This document shows, in pieces, positions 26,168 to 35,880 of a DNA stretch of 59,409 nucleotides. Origin of the DNA: Paludibacteraceae bacterium. GTDB taxonomy: Bacteria > Bacteroidota > Bacteroidia > Bacteroidales > Paludibacteraceae. The stretch is from the NCBI GenBank assembly GCA_017478725.1, contig JAFVDD010000027.1, positions 1 through 59,409 of the forward strand. Reading direction: 5' to 3'. The notes beneath the pieces were generated by a model. It saw nothing but the letters and a program-made list of their open reading frames with translations, was not told where the DNA came from and made no database searches. The translations under genes and the position numbers were made by a program. Numbering within the stretch: position 1 is the first letter of the stretch; the number at the start of each line of letters is the position of its first letter.

Positions 26168-27334
26168 TTGCTTTTTCGTGAGATCATAGGACAAGAAGAG
26201 GTCAAGCAACAACTACGGCAGTCTGTGCGTGATGGACGGATTCCCCATGCGCAGTTGTTTACCGGCGTATCAGGAATAGGTAAGTTGCAGTTGGCATTGG
26301 CGTACGCGCAGTACATCAATTGTCCCCATCGCACGGCTGAAGACAGTTGTGGCGAGTGCCCGACATGCCGCCAATATCAAAACCTGCAACACCCGGATTT
26401 GCATTTTGCTTTTCCTATTGTCAAGACAGATGGAGGAGATACTTGTGATGCGTTTATGGAGCCATGGCGCCGCATCATCCTGGAGCAGAGATATTTTGAT
26501 TTGGACGACTGGTACAAGACACTTGGAGTAGAGACCAAACAAGGCATGATTTACGAGAAAGAGAGTTCGGAGATACTACGCAAACTTAGTCTCAAACCTT
26601 TTGGCGACGGGTTCAAGGTGATGATTATCTGGCAGCCTGAAAAAATGAACACTACGTGCGCTAACAAGTTGCTCAAGATATTGGAGGAACCTCCCGAGCG
26701 TACACTCTTTATCATGGTGAGTGAGCATCCCGAGCAGTTGCTTAGTACAATCCAGTCGCGCGTTCAGACTATCCGTATTCCGCGGTTGAAGGATAGGGAG
26801 ATAGCCGAAGCCTTGGCAGCGCGTCATCGCATAAGCATAGCTGATGCGGAGGATATTGCACGTATAGCCAATGGCAGTTATCTGCAAGCACTGAAAAAAT
26901 CCGATGAAACCGAGGAAAACAAGCAGGAGCTGCGCGATTTCATAGCTCTATTCAGAGATGCGTACACAGTCGGAGTACTGAAAGATCCGAAAATGAAATT
27001 CGAGTCGCTGAAGCGTCTGCGTCAGTGGAGTATGGATATGGCGGACAGCAAAGTAGGCAGGGAGAAACAGAAACATTTTCTGCAGTACGCCCAGAATCAG
27101 GTACGTGAGAACTATATTCGCAATTTAGGTCATAATGAATTGAACTACCAGATGTCCGACGAGCGTGATTTTTCCGTCAAGTTCGCGCCTTTTATCCACA
27201 ACGGTAACGTGGAACAGATTATGCTTGAGCTGGAGAAAGCCGAGCGGCAGATAGAGCAGAACGGCAACGCCAAAGTGATATTCTTCGACCTGTGTCTGCA
27301 AATGATAATATTGATAAAAAAACCGAAAGAATGA
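26168..27334 (+). CDS. holB: DNA polymerase III, delta-prime subunit
   Basis: A 388-residue clamp-loader subunit. LFREIIGQEEVKQQLRQSV, IPHAQLFTGVSGIGKLQLALAYAQYINC and the zinc-type cluster CPHRTAEDSCGECPTCRQY are typical; NKLLKILEEPPERTLFIMVSE and LLSTIQSRVQTIRI include the SRC-like sensor region. The P-loop reads GVSGIGKLQ, a degenerate Walker A as expected for a non-hydrolysing delta-prime. The start appears to be a TTG at 26168, since no ATG lies near the conserved N-terminus. The end overlaps ricT by 4 bases (ATGA). Confidence 0.93.
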   Translation: MLFREIIGQEEVKQQLRQSVRDGRIPHAQLFTGVSGIGKLQLALAYAQYINCPHRTAEDSCGECPTCRQYQNLQHPDLHFAFPIVKTDGGDTCDAFMEPWRRIILEQRYFDLDDWYKTLGVETKQGMIYEKESSEILRKLSLKPFGDGFKVMIIWQPEKMNTTCANKLLKILEEPPERTLFIMVSEHPEQLLSTIQSRVQTIRIPRLKDREIAEALAARHRISIADAEDIARIANGSYLQALKKSDETEENKQELRDFIALFRDAYTVGVLKDPKMKFESLKRLRQWSMDMADSKVGREKQKHFLQYAQNQVRENYIRNLGHNELNYQMSDERDFSVKFAPFIHNGNVEQIMLELEKAERQIEQNGNAKVIFFDLCLQMIILIKKPKE

Positions 27335-28416
27335 AAAAATATACAATAGGAAATCTGCATGAGCAATTGGGAGCATCGGCTACCAAGCGCAATTCGGCGC
27401 ATATGTTGCCTGTGAGTGACTGGCTCAGCGATCTGCCGGAAAATACACAATTGACCGACCTGATAGAGGTTCAGTTCAAACAGACCCGCAAAGGTTATTT
27501 CCACAACAGTCAGCATCTGGCTTTGGAAAAAGGTGTCAAGGTGGTAGTGGAAGCCACAACTGGTCAGGATTTGGGAGAGGTGGTACTGACCGGTAAACTT
27601 GTGGAACTTCAGATGAAAAAGAACAAGATTGACACCTCGCGCTACGAGGTACGCAATGTGATGCGGATTGCCACCGAGGAAGATTTGAATCGTGCTGCGC
27701 AAGCTCATGCACGCGAGCAGGAGACGATGATTAAGGCACGTCAGTTGGCCAAATCGCTCGGGTTGGAAATGAAGATAGGGGATGTGGAGTATCAGGGAGA
27801 CGGTACCAAAGCTATTTTCTATTACATTGCCGACGGTCGTGTAGATTTCCGTCAGCTGATCAAAGTATATGCAGAGACATTCCGTATCCGTGTGGAAATG
27901 AAGCAGATAGGTGCGCGTCAAGAGGCAGGTCGTATAGGTGGTACGGGTCCATGTGGCCGCGAGTTGTGCTGCTCGACATGGATGATCAATTTCTCGTCGG
28001 TAGGAACAGGGGCCGCCCGCATTCAGAATATATCTCCCAATCCGCAGAAACTGGCAGGCATGTGCGCCAAGTTGAAATGTTGTTTGAATTACGAGGTGCC
28101 GGTTTATGAGGATGCATCCAAGCATCTGCCATCGCGCAATACGCAGTTGGAAACCAAGGATGCAACGTGGTTCCTTTTTTCTACTGATCCGTTGGCCGGC
28201 AAAGTGACCTATTCGTCAGACCAGCACATGGCAGCCAATCTGCAGACTATTTCGGTCCACCGTGCACATGAAATCATTGCAATGAACAGTCGCGGTGAAA
28301 AACCGGCGGCTCTGGATTCCACGGAGGTACAGGCTGCTATCGGCTACGAGACAGGCCATGGCGATGTCACGCGTTTTGACCGGAAAAAGAAGCACTATCA
28401 TTCCAATAAAAGATGA
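27331..28416 (+). CDS. ricT: PSP1/RicT-family protein
   Basis: A 361-residue soluble protein with a PSP1 C-terminal domain: VEMKQIGARQEAGRIGGTGPCGRELCCSTW and CAKLKCCLNYEVPVYEDASK. The cysteines are those that bind an iron-sulfur cluster in the RicAFT complex of Bacillus. In Bacteroidota the gene regularly sits between holB and gldH, as here; its role there is not settled. The start was placed at ATG 27331 rather than an upstream GTG inside holB. It overlaps gldH by 4 bases. Confidence 0.9.
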   Translation: MKKYTIGNLHEQLGASATKRNSAHMLPVSDWLSDLPENTQLTDLIEVQFKQTRKGYFHNSQHLALEKGVKVVVEATTGQDLGEVVLTGKLVELQMKKNKIDTSRYEVRNVMRIATEEDLNRAAQAHAREQETMIKARQLAKSLGLEMKIGDVEYQGDGTKAIFYYIADGRVDFRQLIKVYAETFRIRVEMKQIGARQEAGRIGGTGPCGRELCCSTWMINFSSVGTGAARIQNISPNPQKLAGMCAKLKCCLNYEVPVYEDASKHLPSRNTQLETKDATWFLFSTDPLAGKVTYSSDQHMAANLQTISVHRAHEIIAMNSRGEKPAALDSTEVQAAIGYETGHGDVTRFDRKKKHYHSNKR

Positions 28417-28880
28417 AAAGAGTACTCTATCTGATCTCGGTAATCCTCTCGGCAACCATCTTCACGGCTTGCAGTCATAACACCGTATATAGCGAGTTTA
28501 TTCCGATTCCATCGGGAGAATGGGGCGAAAATGCTTTGCAGCACTTCGATTTTACGGTCATGGATAAAGAGGCGGGATATGATATCTTGCTCTATATTCG
28601 TCACACGGAGCGCTATCCGTATCAGAACATGTGGCTGTTTGTTCGTGGCAACCCGCTGCATTATAGTGACACGATTGAGTTCTACCTCGCTGATGACAGG
28701 GGACGATGGCTGGGAGACAAACACCACGGTTTTATAGAAATGCCCGTCTTACTGGAGTCCGATTATCATTTTCCGGATACAGGAAAGTATTATTTCGCAG
28801 TACAGCATGGAATGCGTGACTCGCTTCTCCGCGGTGTGACGGATGTAGGAATAGAGATCAAACGCAATGGGAAAGAATAA
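28413..28880 (+). CDS. gldH: Gliding-motility lipoprotein GldH
   Basis: A 155-residue lipoprotein (signal MKRVLYLISVILSATIFTAC). HFDFTVMDKEAGYDILLYIRHTERYPYQNMWLFV and the FPDTGKYYFAVQHGMR segment match GldH, which in Flavobacterium is required for gliding; non-motile Bacteroidales keep it, so a cell-envelope role is inferred. It overlaps trmB by 14 bases. Confidence 0.92.
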   Translation: MKRVLYLISVILSATIFTACSHNTVYSEFIPIPSGEWGENALQHFDFTVMDKEAGYDILLYIRHTERYPYQNMWLFVRGNPLHYSDTIEFYLADDRGRWLGDKHHGFIEMPVLLESDYHFPDTGKYYFAVQHGMRDSLLRGVTDVGIEIKRNGKE

Positions 28881-29655
28881 ACTCAAGAAATTTGCCGAAA
28901 TGGAGACATTCAGCAATGTCTTTCAATGCGGAGCACGTGATATGAACCGTATGCAGACAGCTCAAGCTGACGGTTCGCCTGTGAAGCATGAGATGGCAGG
29001 CTGCTGGGGTGAGCGGTATTTCAAGAACACCAATCCAATCGTGCTGGAACTTGGCTGTGGCAGAGGAGAATACACGGTAGGCTTGGCAATGCGTTACCCG
29101 CACAAGAATTTCATCGGCGTGGATATCAAAGGAGCGCGTATGTGGGCAGGAGCGAAGGAGGCCGAACTGAAAGGGCTGAGGAATGTGGCTTTTCTGCGCA
29201 CCAATATAGAGGTAATCACTTCGTTTTTTGCTGCAGGAGAGGTAGATGAGATTTGGATCACGTTCTGCGATCCACAGATGAAAAAAGCCACCAAACGACT
29301 GACAAGTACATGGTTTATGCAGCGCTACCAACAGATCATGAAACCGATAGGGGTTATTCATCTGAAAACCGATAGTCCATTCCTCTACCGTTACACCACG
29401 GAAATGCTGCGGCTAAATCCTTATCCGCTGTTGTGCAGCACTGCGGATTTGTACGGTGAAACCGAAGAAAACGAGCGATTGCAGGACGCTCGTGCCTTGC
29501 AGACGCATTATGAAAAACAATGGCTTGACCGTGGTTTGACTATCAAATATTTGGAATGGCAGCTCACACCGCTAAGTCAATTGGAAGAGCCGACTATAGA
29601 AATAGAGAAAGATACTTATCGTAGTTACGGACGCAATTACAACAGTCCGCAATAA
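28867..29655 (+). CDS. trmB: tRNA (guanine-N7)-methyltransferase
   Basis: A 262-residue SAM enzyme making m7G46 in tRNA. Motif I VLELGCGRGEYTVGLAMRYP, the acidic FIGVDIKGARMW, TFCDPQMKKATKRLTS (the usual PDPWPKKRH region in its Bacteroidota form) and HLKTDSPFLYRYT identify it. It ends the plus-strand operon directly before a bidirectional terminator. Confidence 0.95.
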   Translation: MGKNKLKKFAEMETFSNVFQCGARDMNRMQTAQADGSPVKHEMAGCWGERYFKNTNPIVLELGCGRGEYTVGLAMRYPHKNFIGVDIKGARMWAGAKEAELKGLRNVAFLRTNIEVITSFFAAGEVDEIWITFCDPQMKKATKRLTSTWFMQRYQQIMKPIGVIHLKTDSPFLYRYTTEMLRLNPYPLLCSTADLYGETEENERLQDARALQTHYEKQWLDRGLTIKYLEWQLTPLSQLEEPTIEIEKDTYRSYGRNYNSPQ

Positions 29656-29679
29656 AAAAGCGCCGACGGCGCTTTTTTA
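29653..29679. terminator. Bidirectional rho-independent terminator between trmB and the nucleoside kinase
   Basis: AAAAAAGCGCC and GGCGCTTTTTT form a perfect inverted repeat around GAC, with a T-run in either direction. It serves the convergent trmB and nucleoside kinase genes and ends next to the kinase stop codon. Confidence 0.92.
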
Positions 29680-29680
29680 T

Positions 29681-30664
29681 TTATCCCACATTGAACTGAG
29701 AACCTCCGATAAACTCGCGCAGAAGCGATGTGCGGGGAACCAAATCGGTCTCCAGCGGTTCAAAGAATTTGAGGAAGAACTGCAATTGTTTTGCCATTTC
29801 ATATTCGGGAGCTGTGGCGGGAACTGTTTGCAGGGCACGCTCTACATTCACTTTGATTGCCGGCAGTTCATACACCATACTGGTGTCGAATTGGGCATTT
29901 GCTTCTTGGCGGAAAGGTTCGATCCATTTTGTTTCGCCAGCGCGCACCGATGGCCAGAGTGCGATGGTGTCCAATGGCGAGTGTCCGCGAGTGCGCAGGT
30001 CGCGGCTTATACGGCGTAGCAATCGGTTGACTGAAGTAGGAATCCATCGCTCTCCGTCCAGCGAGATCGGACTCATCGGCGCTGCAAAAACCTTATATTT
30101 CCCCTCTGCAGGAATATGCTCCGTCAGTAGCGGGTTGAGTGCATGAATCCCCTCTATGACCAGGATATTTGTCTGCTTTAATTGTAGTTGTTCACCGTTA
30201 TATTCGCGTTTGGAGGTCAAAAAATTAAATGTGGGAAGATCTACTTGTTTGCCGGTAATCAGTCCTTGCAAGTCATTGTTCAAGAGTTCCAGATCCAAAG
30301 CATACACACTCTCGTAATCGGGTTTGCCGTTTTCGTCCAACGGCGTACGACCGGACTCTACAAACCAGTTGTCCAGCGATAGCGCCACCGGTTGCCGACC
30401 ACAATCCAAAAGCTGCAGGCACAGGCGATGCGATGTGCTGGTTTTCCCGCTGGAGGAAGGTCCTGCCAATAGTACTATGCGTATTTCCGGTCGGGCGCAG
30501 ATGTCTGTTGCAATACGCTTCAACTGTTCGTCGTGCCATGCTTCGCCATTGGCTACCAATTGTGCTCCGTGTCCGGATTCAATCTGCTCGTTGATATACG
30601 CCACAGTATGCCGCAAACGCGCGGTTTCATCGGGATAATTAAAAGTAATATATGGTTTTGTCAT
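29681..30664 (-). CDS. Uridine kinase-like nucleoside kinase (short form)
   Basis: A 327-residue P-loop kinase: VLLAGPSSSGKTSTSHRLCLQL is Walker A, SLDNWFVESGRTPLDENGKPDY the substrate motif, ILVIEGIHALNPLLTEHI Walker B. It matches the C-terminal part of the about 550-residue Bacteroides nucleoside kinase, but the N-terminal TGS/threonyl-tRNA-synthetase-like half is missing. Start taken as ATG 30664 (MTKPYITFNYPDE); an ATG at 30682 is also possible. Located 18 bases after priA. Confidence 0.85.
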   Translation of the reverse strand: MTKPYITFNYPDETARLRHTVAYINEQIESGHGAQLVANGEAWHDEQLKRIATDICARPEIRIVLLAGPSSSGKTSTSHRLCLQLLDCGRQPVALSLDNWFVESGRTPLDENGKPDYESVYALDLELLNNDLQGLITGKQVDLPTFNFLTSKREYNGEQLQLKQTNILVIEGIHALNPLLTEHIPAEGKYKVFAAPMSPISLDGERWIPTSVNRLLRRISRDLRTRGHSPLDTIALWPSVRAGETKWIEPFRQEANAQFDTSMVYELPAIKVNVERALQTVPATAPEYEMAKQLQFFLKFFEPLETDLVPRTSLLREFIGGSQFNVG

Positions 30665-30682
30665 AACTATGTTCGTTAACAA

Positions 30683-32692
30683 TTAGATAGGGTCAACATC
30701 TATTATAATTTGTACTCCTTTGGCGTCTTTGTGGGAATATGTGTAATCCACGGCCTCCCTAAGGCGTTGTTTGGCGCCATTGAGACTGGCTCCTTGCTCG
30801 ATACGGAGGATAATATGGCGTATATGGTAGGCTTGTAGTCTGGCAACGGACGGCACAACTACTGCAGAAACACGGTTGCCGAAGATGAGTGTCAGGCGTT
30901 GTTGCAGGACTTGCGCTGCTGCTTCCACGCGAAGGGTATCGTGATGCCGTAGCTGGATGCATATCAGCCTGTGAAAAGGGGGATAACTGAACAGCCTGCG
31001 TTCACCTAATTGCGAGCGATAGAGTTGTTCGTAATCATGTGTTTGTACCAGACTATAGAGCCTGTTGGCGGCATCGAAGGTTTGTATCAGCACTTTGCCT
31101 TGTTTGCCGCTACGGCCACTCCGCCCTGCCACCTGTTCTAACATCTGGTAGGCTCGTTCATATGCCCGAAAATCCGGTTGGTTCAGTAGTGGGTCGGCGT
31201 TCACAACTCCCACCAGTTGTACGTCATCAAAATGGAGTCCTTTGGTTACCATTTGGGTCCCGATGAGGATGTCGCACTCGTGTTTGGCAAAGGCATTGAT
31301 GATGTCCTGGTAGGCAGTTTTATTGCGCGTGGTATCCAGATCCATCCGCAGAATCCGTGCTTCAGGAAAGAGTTGTTGCACCTCGTCCTCAATACGCTCG
31401 GTACCTACTCCCTGTACTCTCAGCTCGCTTCCGCAATGAGGGCATACAGTAGGGACTACTGTCCGATAGCCGCAATAATGACACCGCAGTTCATGCGCTT
31501 GCATATGCAGAGTGAGAGGTACATCGCATTGGATGCACCGTGGTACTTGGCCGCATTGCGAACATTGCAACATAGGGGCATAGCCACGTCGATTCTGAAA
31601 AAGGATAACCTGTTTTCCCTCAGTCAGAGTCCGCCGGATGGAATCAACAAGCGGGTCGCTCAGATGTCCGTACATCTCTTTGCGTTTGTATTGCTGTTTG
31701 AGGTCAATGAGCTGTACATCAGGCAGTTGTATACCTGCATAGCGTTCGCTTAACCGGGTTAGGCCATAGACACCTTTCTCTGCCATATAATAGCTTTCAA
31801 TGGATGGAGTGGCACTACCTAATACCACATGAGAGTCGTGTATTTTTGCCAGCATCAGTGCAGCCGTGCGTGCGTGGTATCGCGGTGCCGGCTCTGTTTG
31901 CTTGTAGCTTGTCTCATGTTCCTCATCCACAATCACCAGACCTAACTGCGGTATGGGAAGGAATATCGCACTTCTGACTCCGATAACTACATGTGGTTCA
32001 TTCTTCGCGGCTGCGTGGTATAATTCCTCGCGTTCGGCATCGGTGAAACGGCTGTGATAGACGATAAGTTTATTGCCGAAGATGCGTTGCAGGCGACTGG
32101 TCAGTTGGGTGGTAAGGGCTATTTCTGGAACCAGATATAACACATTTTGTCCTGCTTGCAGCTGTTTCTCAATCAGTTGGATATAGATTTCTGTTTTGCC
32201 GCTGCTCGTGACACCGTGCAGCAGTACAATGGGTTTGCCGGAAATCCATAATCCCTCGGTTTCATCGATACATTTTTGTTGTGCCGCTGTCAATGGGTGT
32301 TGCGGTTCAATAGGACCTTGATAGGGATCCGGATGCACGCGTTTGCGTTTGGGAGGATTGAGGAGTCGTTTGTCCAAACCGTTAGGCAGCGCCGCACTCA
32401 TCACCTCGCCCAGCGTACACATATAATAGTTGCTCATCCATTCCCATAAGGCCAGTTGTTGCAGGCCCACTATCGGTGCATCGTTGATAACAGACAAAAT
32501 AGGCCGTATTCTTGCTTGCCATTCCGGATCTACCGCTTCGCTATGCTCGCGTAACACCACGCCGCGTACCTCTTTTTTCATCACCGGTACTACCACCCGT
32601 GTACCGGGGGCCGGCATAGCCAAATCATCCGGGAGGCTATAGGTGTAGCAATCCCGGATGGCGAGAGGTAATATGACGTCTATATATCGCAA
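30683..32692 (-). CDS. priA: Primosomal replication restart helicase PriA
   Basis: About 669 residues; restarts collapsed replication forks by loading the helicase. The DNA-binding N-domain (YIDVILPLAIRDCYTYSLPD), helicase motif I LLHGVTSSGKTEIYIQL, DEAH-type box VIVDEEHETSYKQ, zinc-binding cysteines (CSQCGQVPRCIQCDVPL, CHYCGYR, CPHCG) and motif VI QVAGRSGR are present. The start is uncertain: no ATG lies at the conserved N-terminus. A TTG at 32692, one base after the tdk stop, fits best. An ATG at 32755 would overlap tdk by 62 bases and add 21 poorly conserved residues. Confidence 0.93.
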   Translation of the reverse strand: MRYIDVILPLAIRDCYTYSLPDDLAMPAPGTRVVVPVMKKEVRGVVLREHSEAVDPEWQARIRPILSVINDAPIVGLQQLALWEWMSNYYMCTLGEVMSAALPNGLDKRLLNPPKRKRVHPDPYQGPIEPQHPLTAAQQKCIDETEGLWISGKPIVLLHGVTSSGKTEIYIQLIEKQLQAGQNVLYLVPEIALTTQLTSRLQRIFGNKLIVYHSRFTDAEREELYHAAAKNEPHVVIGVRSAIFLPIPQLGLVIVDEEHETSYKQTEPAPRYHARTAALMLAKIHDSHVVLGSATPSIESYYMAEKGVYGLTRLSERYAGIQLPDVQLIDLKQQYKRKEMYGHLSDPLVDSIRRTLTEGKQVILFQNRRGYAPMLQCSQCGQVPRCIQCDVPLTLHMQAHELRCHYCGYRTVVPTVCPHCGSELRVQGVGTERIEDEVQQLFPEARILRMDLDTTRNKTAYQDIINAFAKHECDILIGTQMVTKGLHFDDVQLVGVVNADPLLNQPDFRAYERAYQMLEQVAGRSGRSGKQGKVLIQTFDAANRLYSLVQTHDYEQLYRSQLGERRLFSYPPFHRLICIQLRHHDTLRVEAAAQVLQQRLTLIFGNRVSAVVVPSVARLQAYHIRHIILRIEQGASLNGAKQRLREAVDYTYSHKDAKGVQIIIDVDPI

Positions 32693-32693
32693 A

Positions 32694-33290
32694 TTACTCT
32701 TTGGTTGCTTCGGCTGCAAGTGCTTTGTTGTAGCAAGCACGGCAGAGAGGTTCATAACTTTCCGTCTCGCCCAGCAGCACTCGTTTTTCGCTTTGTACCA
32801 GGCGGTGGCTCACATATGCCAAATCGCCGCAATGAACACATATGGCATGTGTCTTGTACACATCGTCGGCAATGGCCATCAGCGCTGGGATAGGACCAAA
32901 AGGCACACCCCGGAAATCCATATCCAGACCGGCTACGATGACGCGGATCCCACGGTTGGCCAGTTGTTGGCATACATCTACGATGCCCATATCGAAAAAC
33001 TGAGCTTCGTCAATACCTACCACATCAATATCATTAGCCAGCAGCAGGATATTCTGACTGCTGTCCACAGGGGTGGATTGAATAACATTGCGGTCGTGAC
33101 TTACGACATCCGCCTCGCTGTAGCGCACATCAATAGCGGGTTTGAAAATCTCTACGCGCAGCTTGGCAAACTTGGCGCGTTTCATGCGGCGGATGAGTTC
33201 TTCGGTTTTGCCGGAGAACATGGAGCCGCATACTACTTCGATGGAGCCTCGACGCAGGCTCGGACCTTTGGTGTCACGTTCGGAAAACAT
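32694..33290 (-). CDS. tdk: Thymidine kinase
   Basis: A 198-residue type II thymidine kinase of the salvage pathway. [24 protein letters not shown] is the P-loop, [13 protein letters not shown] the Walker B/Glu base, [13 protein letters not shown] the lasso region, and CVHCG...CRACY the structural zinc cysteines. It begins 12 bases after recJ ends. Confidence 0.96.
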   Translation of the reverse strand: MFSERDTKGPSLRRGSIEVVCGSMFSGKTEELIRRMKRAKFAKLRVEIFKPAIDVRYSEADVVSHDRNVIQSTPVDSSQNILLLANDIDVVGIDEAQFFDMGIVDVCQQLANRGIRVIVAGLDMDFRGVPFGPIPALMAIADDVYKTHAICVHCGDLAYVSHRLVQSEKRVLLGETESYEPLCRACYNKALAAEATKE

Positions 33291-33302
33291 ATCTTGGAAT
33301 CT

Positions 33303-35018
33303 TTAGTTATTCAGTTTGATATCCTGTGCATTCATTTGAAGAGTGCTTTTGCCGCGGAAAACATTTTCCTCCAGATAGAAACAAATATCCACGCTCTTGC
33401 CGTTCTGCAGATGCCCGGCTTTATCTCCCTCGCCGAAAGCCACGCCGTCTATAGCCGCCACACGGTCGGTGACGTCCAGATGCAGATGACGTCCGTTGCT
33501 CACGGCTCGTGTGTTCCGGTTGTTGATGAGGTTGCGGCTCATGAACAGGGGACGCTCGTTACCGGGACCGAATGGTTCCAGGCACTGCAAAATCTTATAC
33601 AGCTTCCAGTTCATGTCGCTCAGTTCCACCTCGGCGTCAATCTCCAGTGTCGGCATCATTTGTTCGGGAGTGATATGTGCTGCCACATAGGCTTCAAAAC
33701 GCTCTTTGAACTCCGGCAGATCGCTCAGGTGCATGCTCAAGCCTGCAGCAAACTTGTGTCCGCCGAAGTTGGTCAGCAGGTCGCGGCAGGAGTCGATAGC
33801 CGTGTAGATATCAAAATCACTTACGCTTCGGGCACTACCGCTTATGATATCGTCATCGCCTTTGGTGAGCACTATAGTGGGGCGGTACCAACTCTCCGTC
33901 AGCCGGCTGGCTGCAATCCCCACCACACCTTTGTGCCAGTCGGGGGAATAGACCACAGTTGTATGTTTCTCTGCATTCATAGGGTCAGCCGCCAACTGCT
34001 CCAGGGCTTCGTCTGTCGTCTGTGTGTCTTTTTCGCGGCGATCCTGGTTGTAGGCATTGATATCTTGGGCAAACTGTTGTGCCTCCGCCTCGTCGTCGGT
34101 AATCAGCAGCCGCACGGCTTCGGCGCCGCTTTTGATGCGTCCGGCGGCATTGATACGAGGACCGATTTTATATACCAGATCGCTGATGGTTACCGGTTTT
34201 TCTCCCATTCCGGCAACCTGCATGATAGCTTTTACACCTACAGACGGATAGGCATTCAGCGCCCTTAGGCCGTAAAAAGCCAATACACGGTTTTCGCCTG
34301 TAACAGGGACAATATCGCTGGCGATACTCATGGCCAGTAGCGGCAGCAAACGGTATATCTCTTGTTTGTCGATATTTTTGCGTTGGGCATAGGCTTGCAC
34401 CAGTTTGAATCCTACGCCGCAACCGCTCAGCTCTTTGTATGGATAAGGACAGTCGTTGCGTTTCATATTCAGAACCGCAACAGCCTTGGGGATTTCTTCT
34501 CCCGGTGTATGATGGTCGCAAATGATAAAATCTATATCAAGGCTGTTGGCGTAGGCTATCTTATCTACGGCTTTGATGCCGCAATCCAGTGCAATAACCA
34601 GCCCGCATCCCTCGCGTTTGGCGGTGTCAATACCTTCTTTGGAGATGCCATAACCTTCCCGGTAGCGATCGGGAATATAATAGATCAGGTTGTCAGTACG
34701 GGTGCGCAGAAACGAATACATCAAAGCCACAGCCGTTGTTCCGTCCACGTCGTAATCGCCATATACCATGATCCGCTCATGACGGTCAATAGCTTGCTCC
34801 AGACGGTTGACAGCGGCACTCATGTCACGCATGAGGAACGGATCGTGCAGGCTGTCCAGCGTAGGGCGGATATACGCCCGTGCTTCAGTGGCTGTGCGGA
34901 TACCGCGGCTTGCCAATATACGTCCGGCAAGCGGACTGATATCCAGATCGCCTGACAAACGTTCTGCAGCCGACTGCTCGTCAGCTGTCAATTGTTTTAT
35001 TTTCCAAACACTCTCCAC
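33303..35018 (-). CDS. recJ: Single-stranded-DNA-specific exonuclease RecJ
   Basis: A 571-residue 5'-3' exonuclease used in recombination and repair. DHH motifs: MVYGDYDVDGTTAVALMYSF, ALDCGIKAV, FIICDHHTPG; DHHA1 motifs: GSARSVSDFDIYTAID and FGGHKFAAGLSM; OB domain at the C-terminus. The length fits the family. First gene of a recJ-tdk-priA-kinase run; the upstream gap of about 50 bases ends at the amidase gene. Confidence 0.96.
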   Translation of the reverse strand: MESVWKIKQLTADEQSAAERLSGDLDISPLAGRILASRGIRTATEARAYIRPTLDSLHDPFLMRDMSAAVNRLEQAIDRHERIMVYGDYDVDGTTAVALMYSFLRTRTDNLIYYIPDRYREGYGISKEGIDTAKREGCGLVIALDCGIKAVDKIAYANSLDIDFIICDHHTPGEEIPKAVAVLNMKRNDCPYPYKELSGCGVGFKLVQAYAQRKNIDKQEIYRLLPLLAMSIASDIVPVTGENRVLAFYGLRALNAYPSVGVKAIMQVAGMGEKPVTISDLVYKIGPRINAAGRIKSGAEAVRLLITDDEAEAQQFAQDINAYNQDRREKDTQTTDEALEQLAADPMNAEKHTTVVYSPDWHKGVVGIAASRLTESWYRPTIVLTKGDDDIISGSARSVSDFDIYTAIDSCRDLLTNFGGHKFAAGLSMHLSDLPEFKERFEAYVAAHITPEQMMPTLEIDAEVELSDMNWKLYKILQCLEPFGPGNERPLFMSRNLINNRNTRAVSNGRHLHLDVTDRVAAIDGVAFGEGDKAGHLQNGKSVDICFYLEENVFRGKSTLQMNAQDIKLNN

Positions 35019-35067
35019 GTAATTCTTATCTCGCGTTCGCTCGAACGATTATTGCCGCGCAATTTTC

Positions 35068-35880
35068 TTAATTCGTAATTTCATAATCATCCGCATCCTG
35101 CCATTGAGGTAGCACCTCGCGGAAATGCCATAACTTCTCCAGCGGAAAATCTACGATACGTGTTCCTTCCTCGCCGTCGGAAAAACCTGCCAGATCATTG
35201 AGCCATGTGTCATAGGCGGCCGAATGACCGTTGTACGCTATCTGCAGACCGTCGGTGCCTACCAGATTGACACCTACCGCATAGCAGTGGTTTTCCGCGC
35301 CGCGGGCTGCCAGCATGGTGTCCCAGTATTTGATGCGCGCCGTAGGCCAGCAGCCTACTACAACCAGAATGTCATACAGGTTGTTTTTATCCTGCCTGAG
35401 CCAGACAGGGAAGCGCAAATCATAGCATATGGCCAGCCTTATTTTCGCGCCGCGGAACTCCCATACTTCGCGTTGGTTGCCCGGAGAAAGGAACTCCGCT
35501 TCTCCGCCGTGTTTGTATAAATGGCGCTTGTCTATAAAGAGCGGCTCCGCGTGGGGGCGGAACATAAACCCGCGGTTGCGCAGTTCCCTCGTCCCTTGTT
35601 CTGTTGCAGATGGTTCGTTCTCCTGTTGTAGGTTTACAATCAGGCTGCCCATGATAGCCAGATCGTATTCGTCCGCCATGCGCTGCAGCGACTGGCATGT
35701 CTCGCCACCCCATGGCTCTGCTAAATCCGGACGGTCGGTGCAAAAACCTGTGCTGAACATCTCCGGTACAACGGCTATGTCCGCCTTGCCGCGGATGGCG
35801 CGCAAACGTTCGTCCAGCAGGAGGGTATTAGCCTGCGGGTCTGCCCATACAACGGGGTATTGCAACAATGCTATTCTCAC
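35068..35880 (-). CDS. Nitrilase-superfamily omega-amidase
   Basis: A 270-residue carbon-nitrogen hydrolase, YafV/Nit2-like, which hydrolyses alpha-ketoglutaramate-type amides. The catalytic triad appears as Glu in [11 protein letters not shown], Lys in [13 protein letters not shown] and Cys in [15 protein letters not shown]. It starts with GTG at 35880, overlapping the floA stop by 4 bases (GTGA). An insert ([13 protein letters not shown]) sits where homologues have a short turn and looks repeat-derived. The stop codon lies in an AATTA-type repeat. Confidence 0.9.
   Translation of the reverse strand: MRIALLQYPVVWADPQANTLLLDERLRAIRGKADIAVVPEMFSTGFCTDRPDLAEPWGGETCQSLQRMADEYDLAIMGSLIVNLQQENEPSATEQGTRELRNRGFMFRPHAEPLFIDKRHLYKHGGEAEFLSPGNQREVWEFRGAKIRLAICYDLRFPVWLRQDKNNLYDILVVVGCWPTARIKYWDTMLAARGAENHCYAVGVNLVGTDGLQIAYNGHSAAYDTWLNDLAGFSDGEEGTRIVDFPLEKLWHFREVLPQWQDADDYEITN
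35581..35608 (-). repeat. Candidate heptamer repeat inside the amidase gene
   Basis: Plus strand units cagttcc, ctcgtcc, cttgttc and tgttgca; on the minus strand ACAAGGG/ACGAGGG-like words. They encode the turn ATEQGTREL. The units are more degenerate than in the other arrays, so this is tentative. Confidence 0.4.

Noticed and set aside
32658-34268. A 536-codon open frame antisense to tdk and recJ
   Set aside because: It crosses two well-identified genes on the opposite strand and its translation shows no domain.
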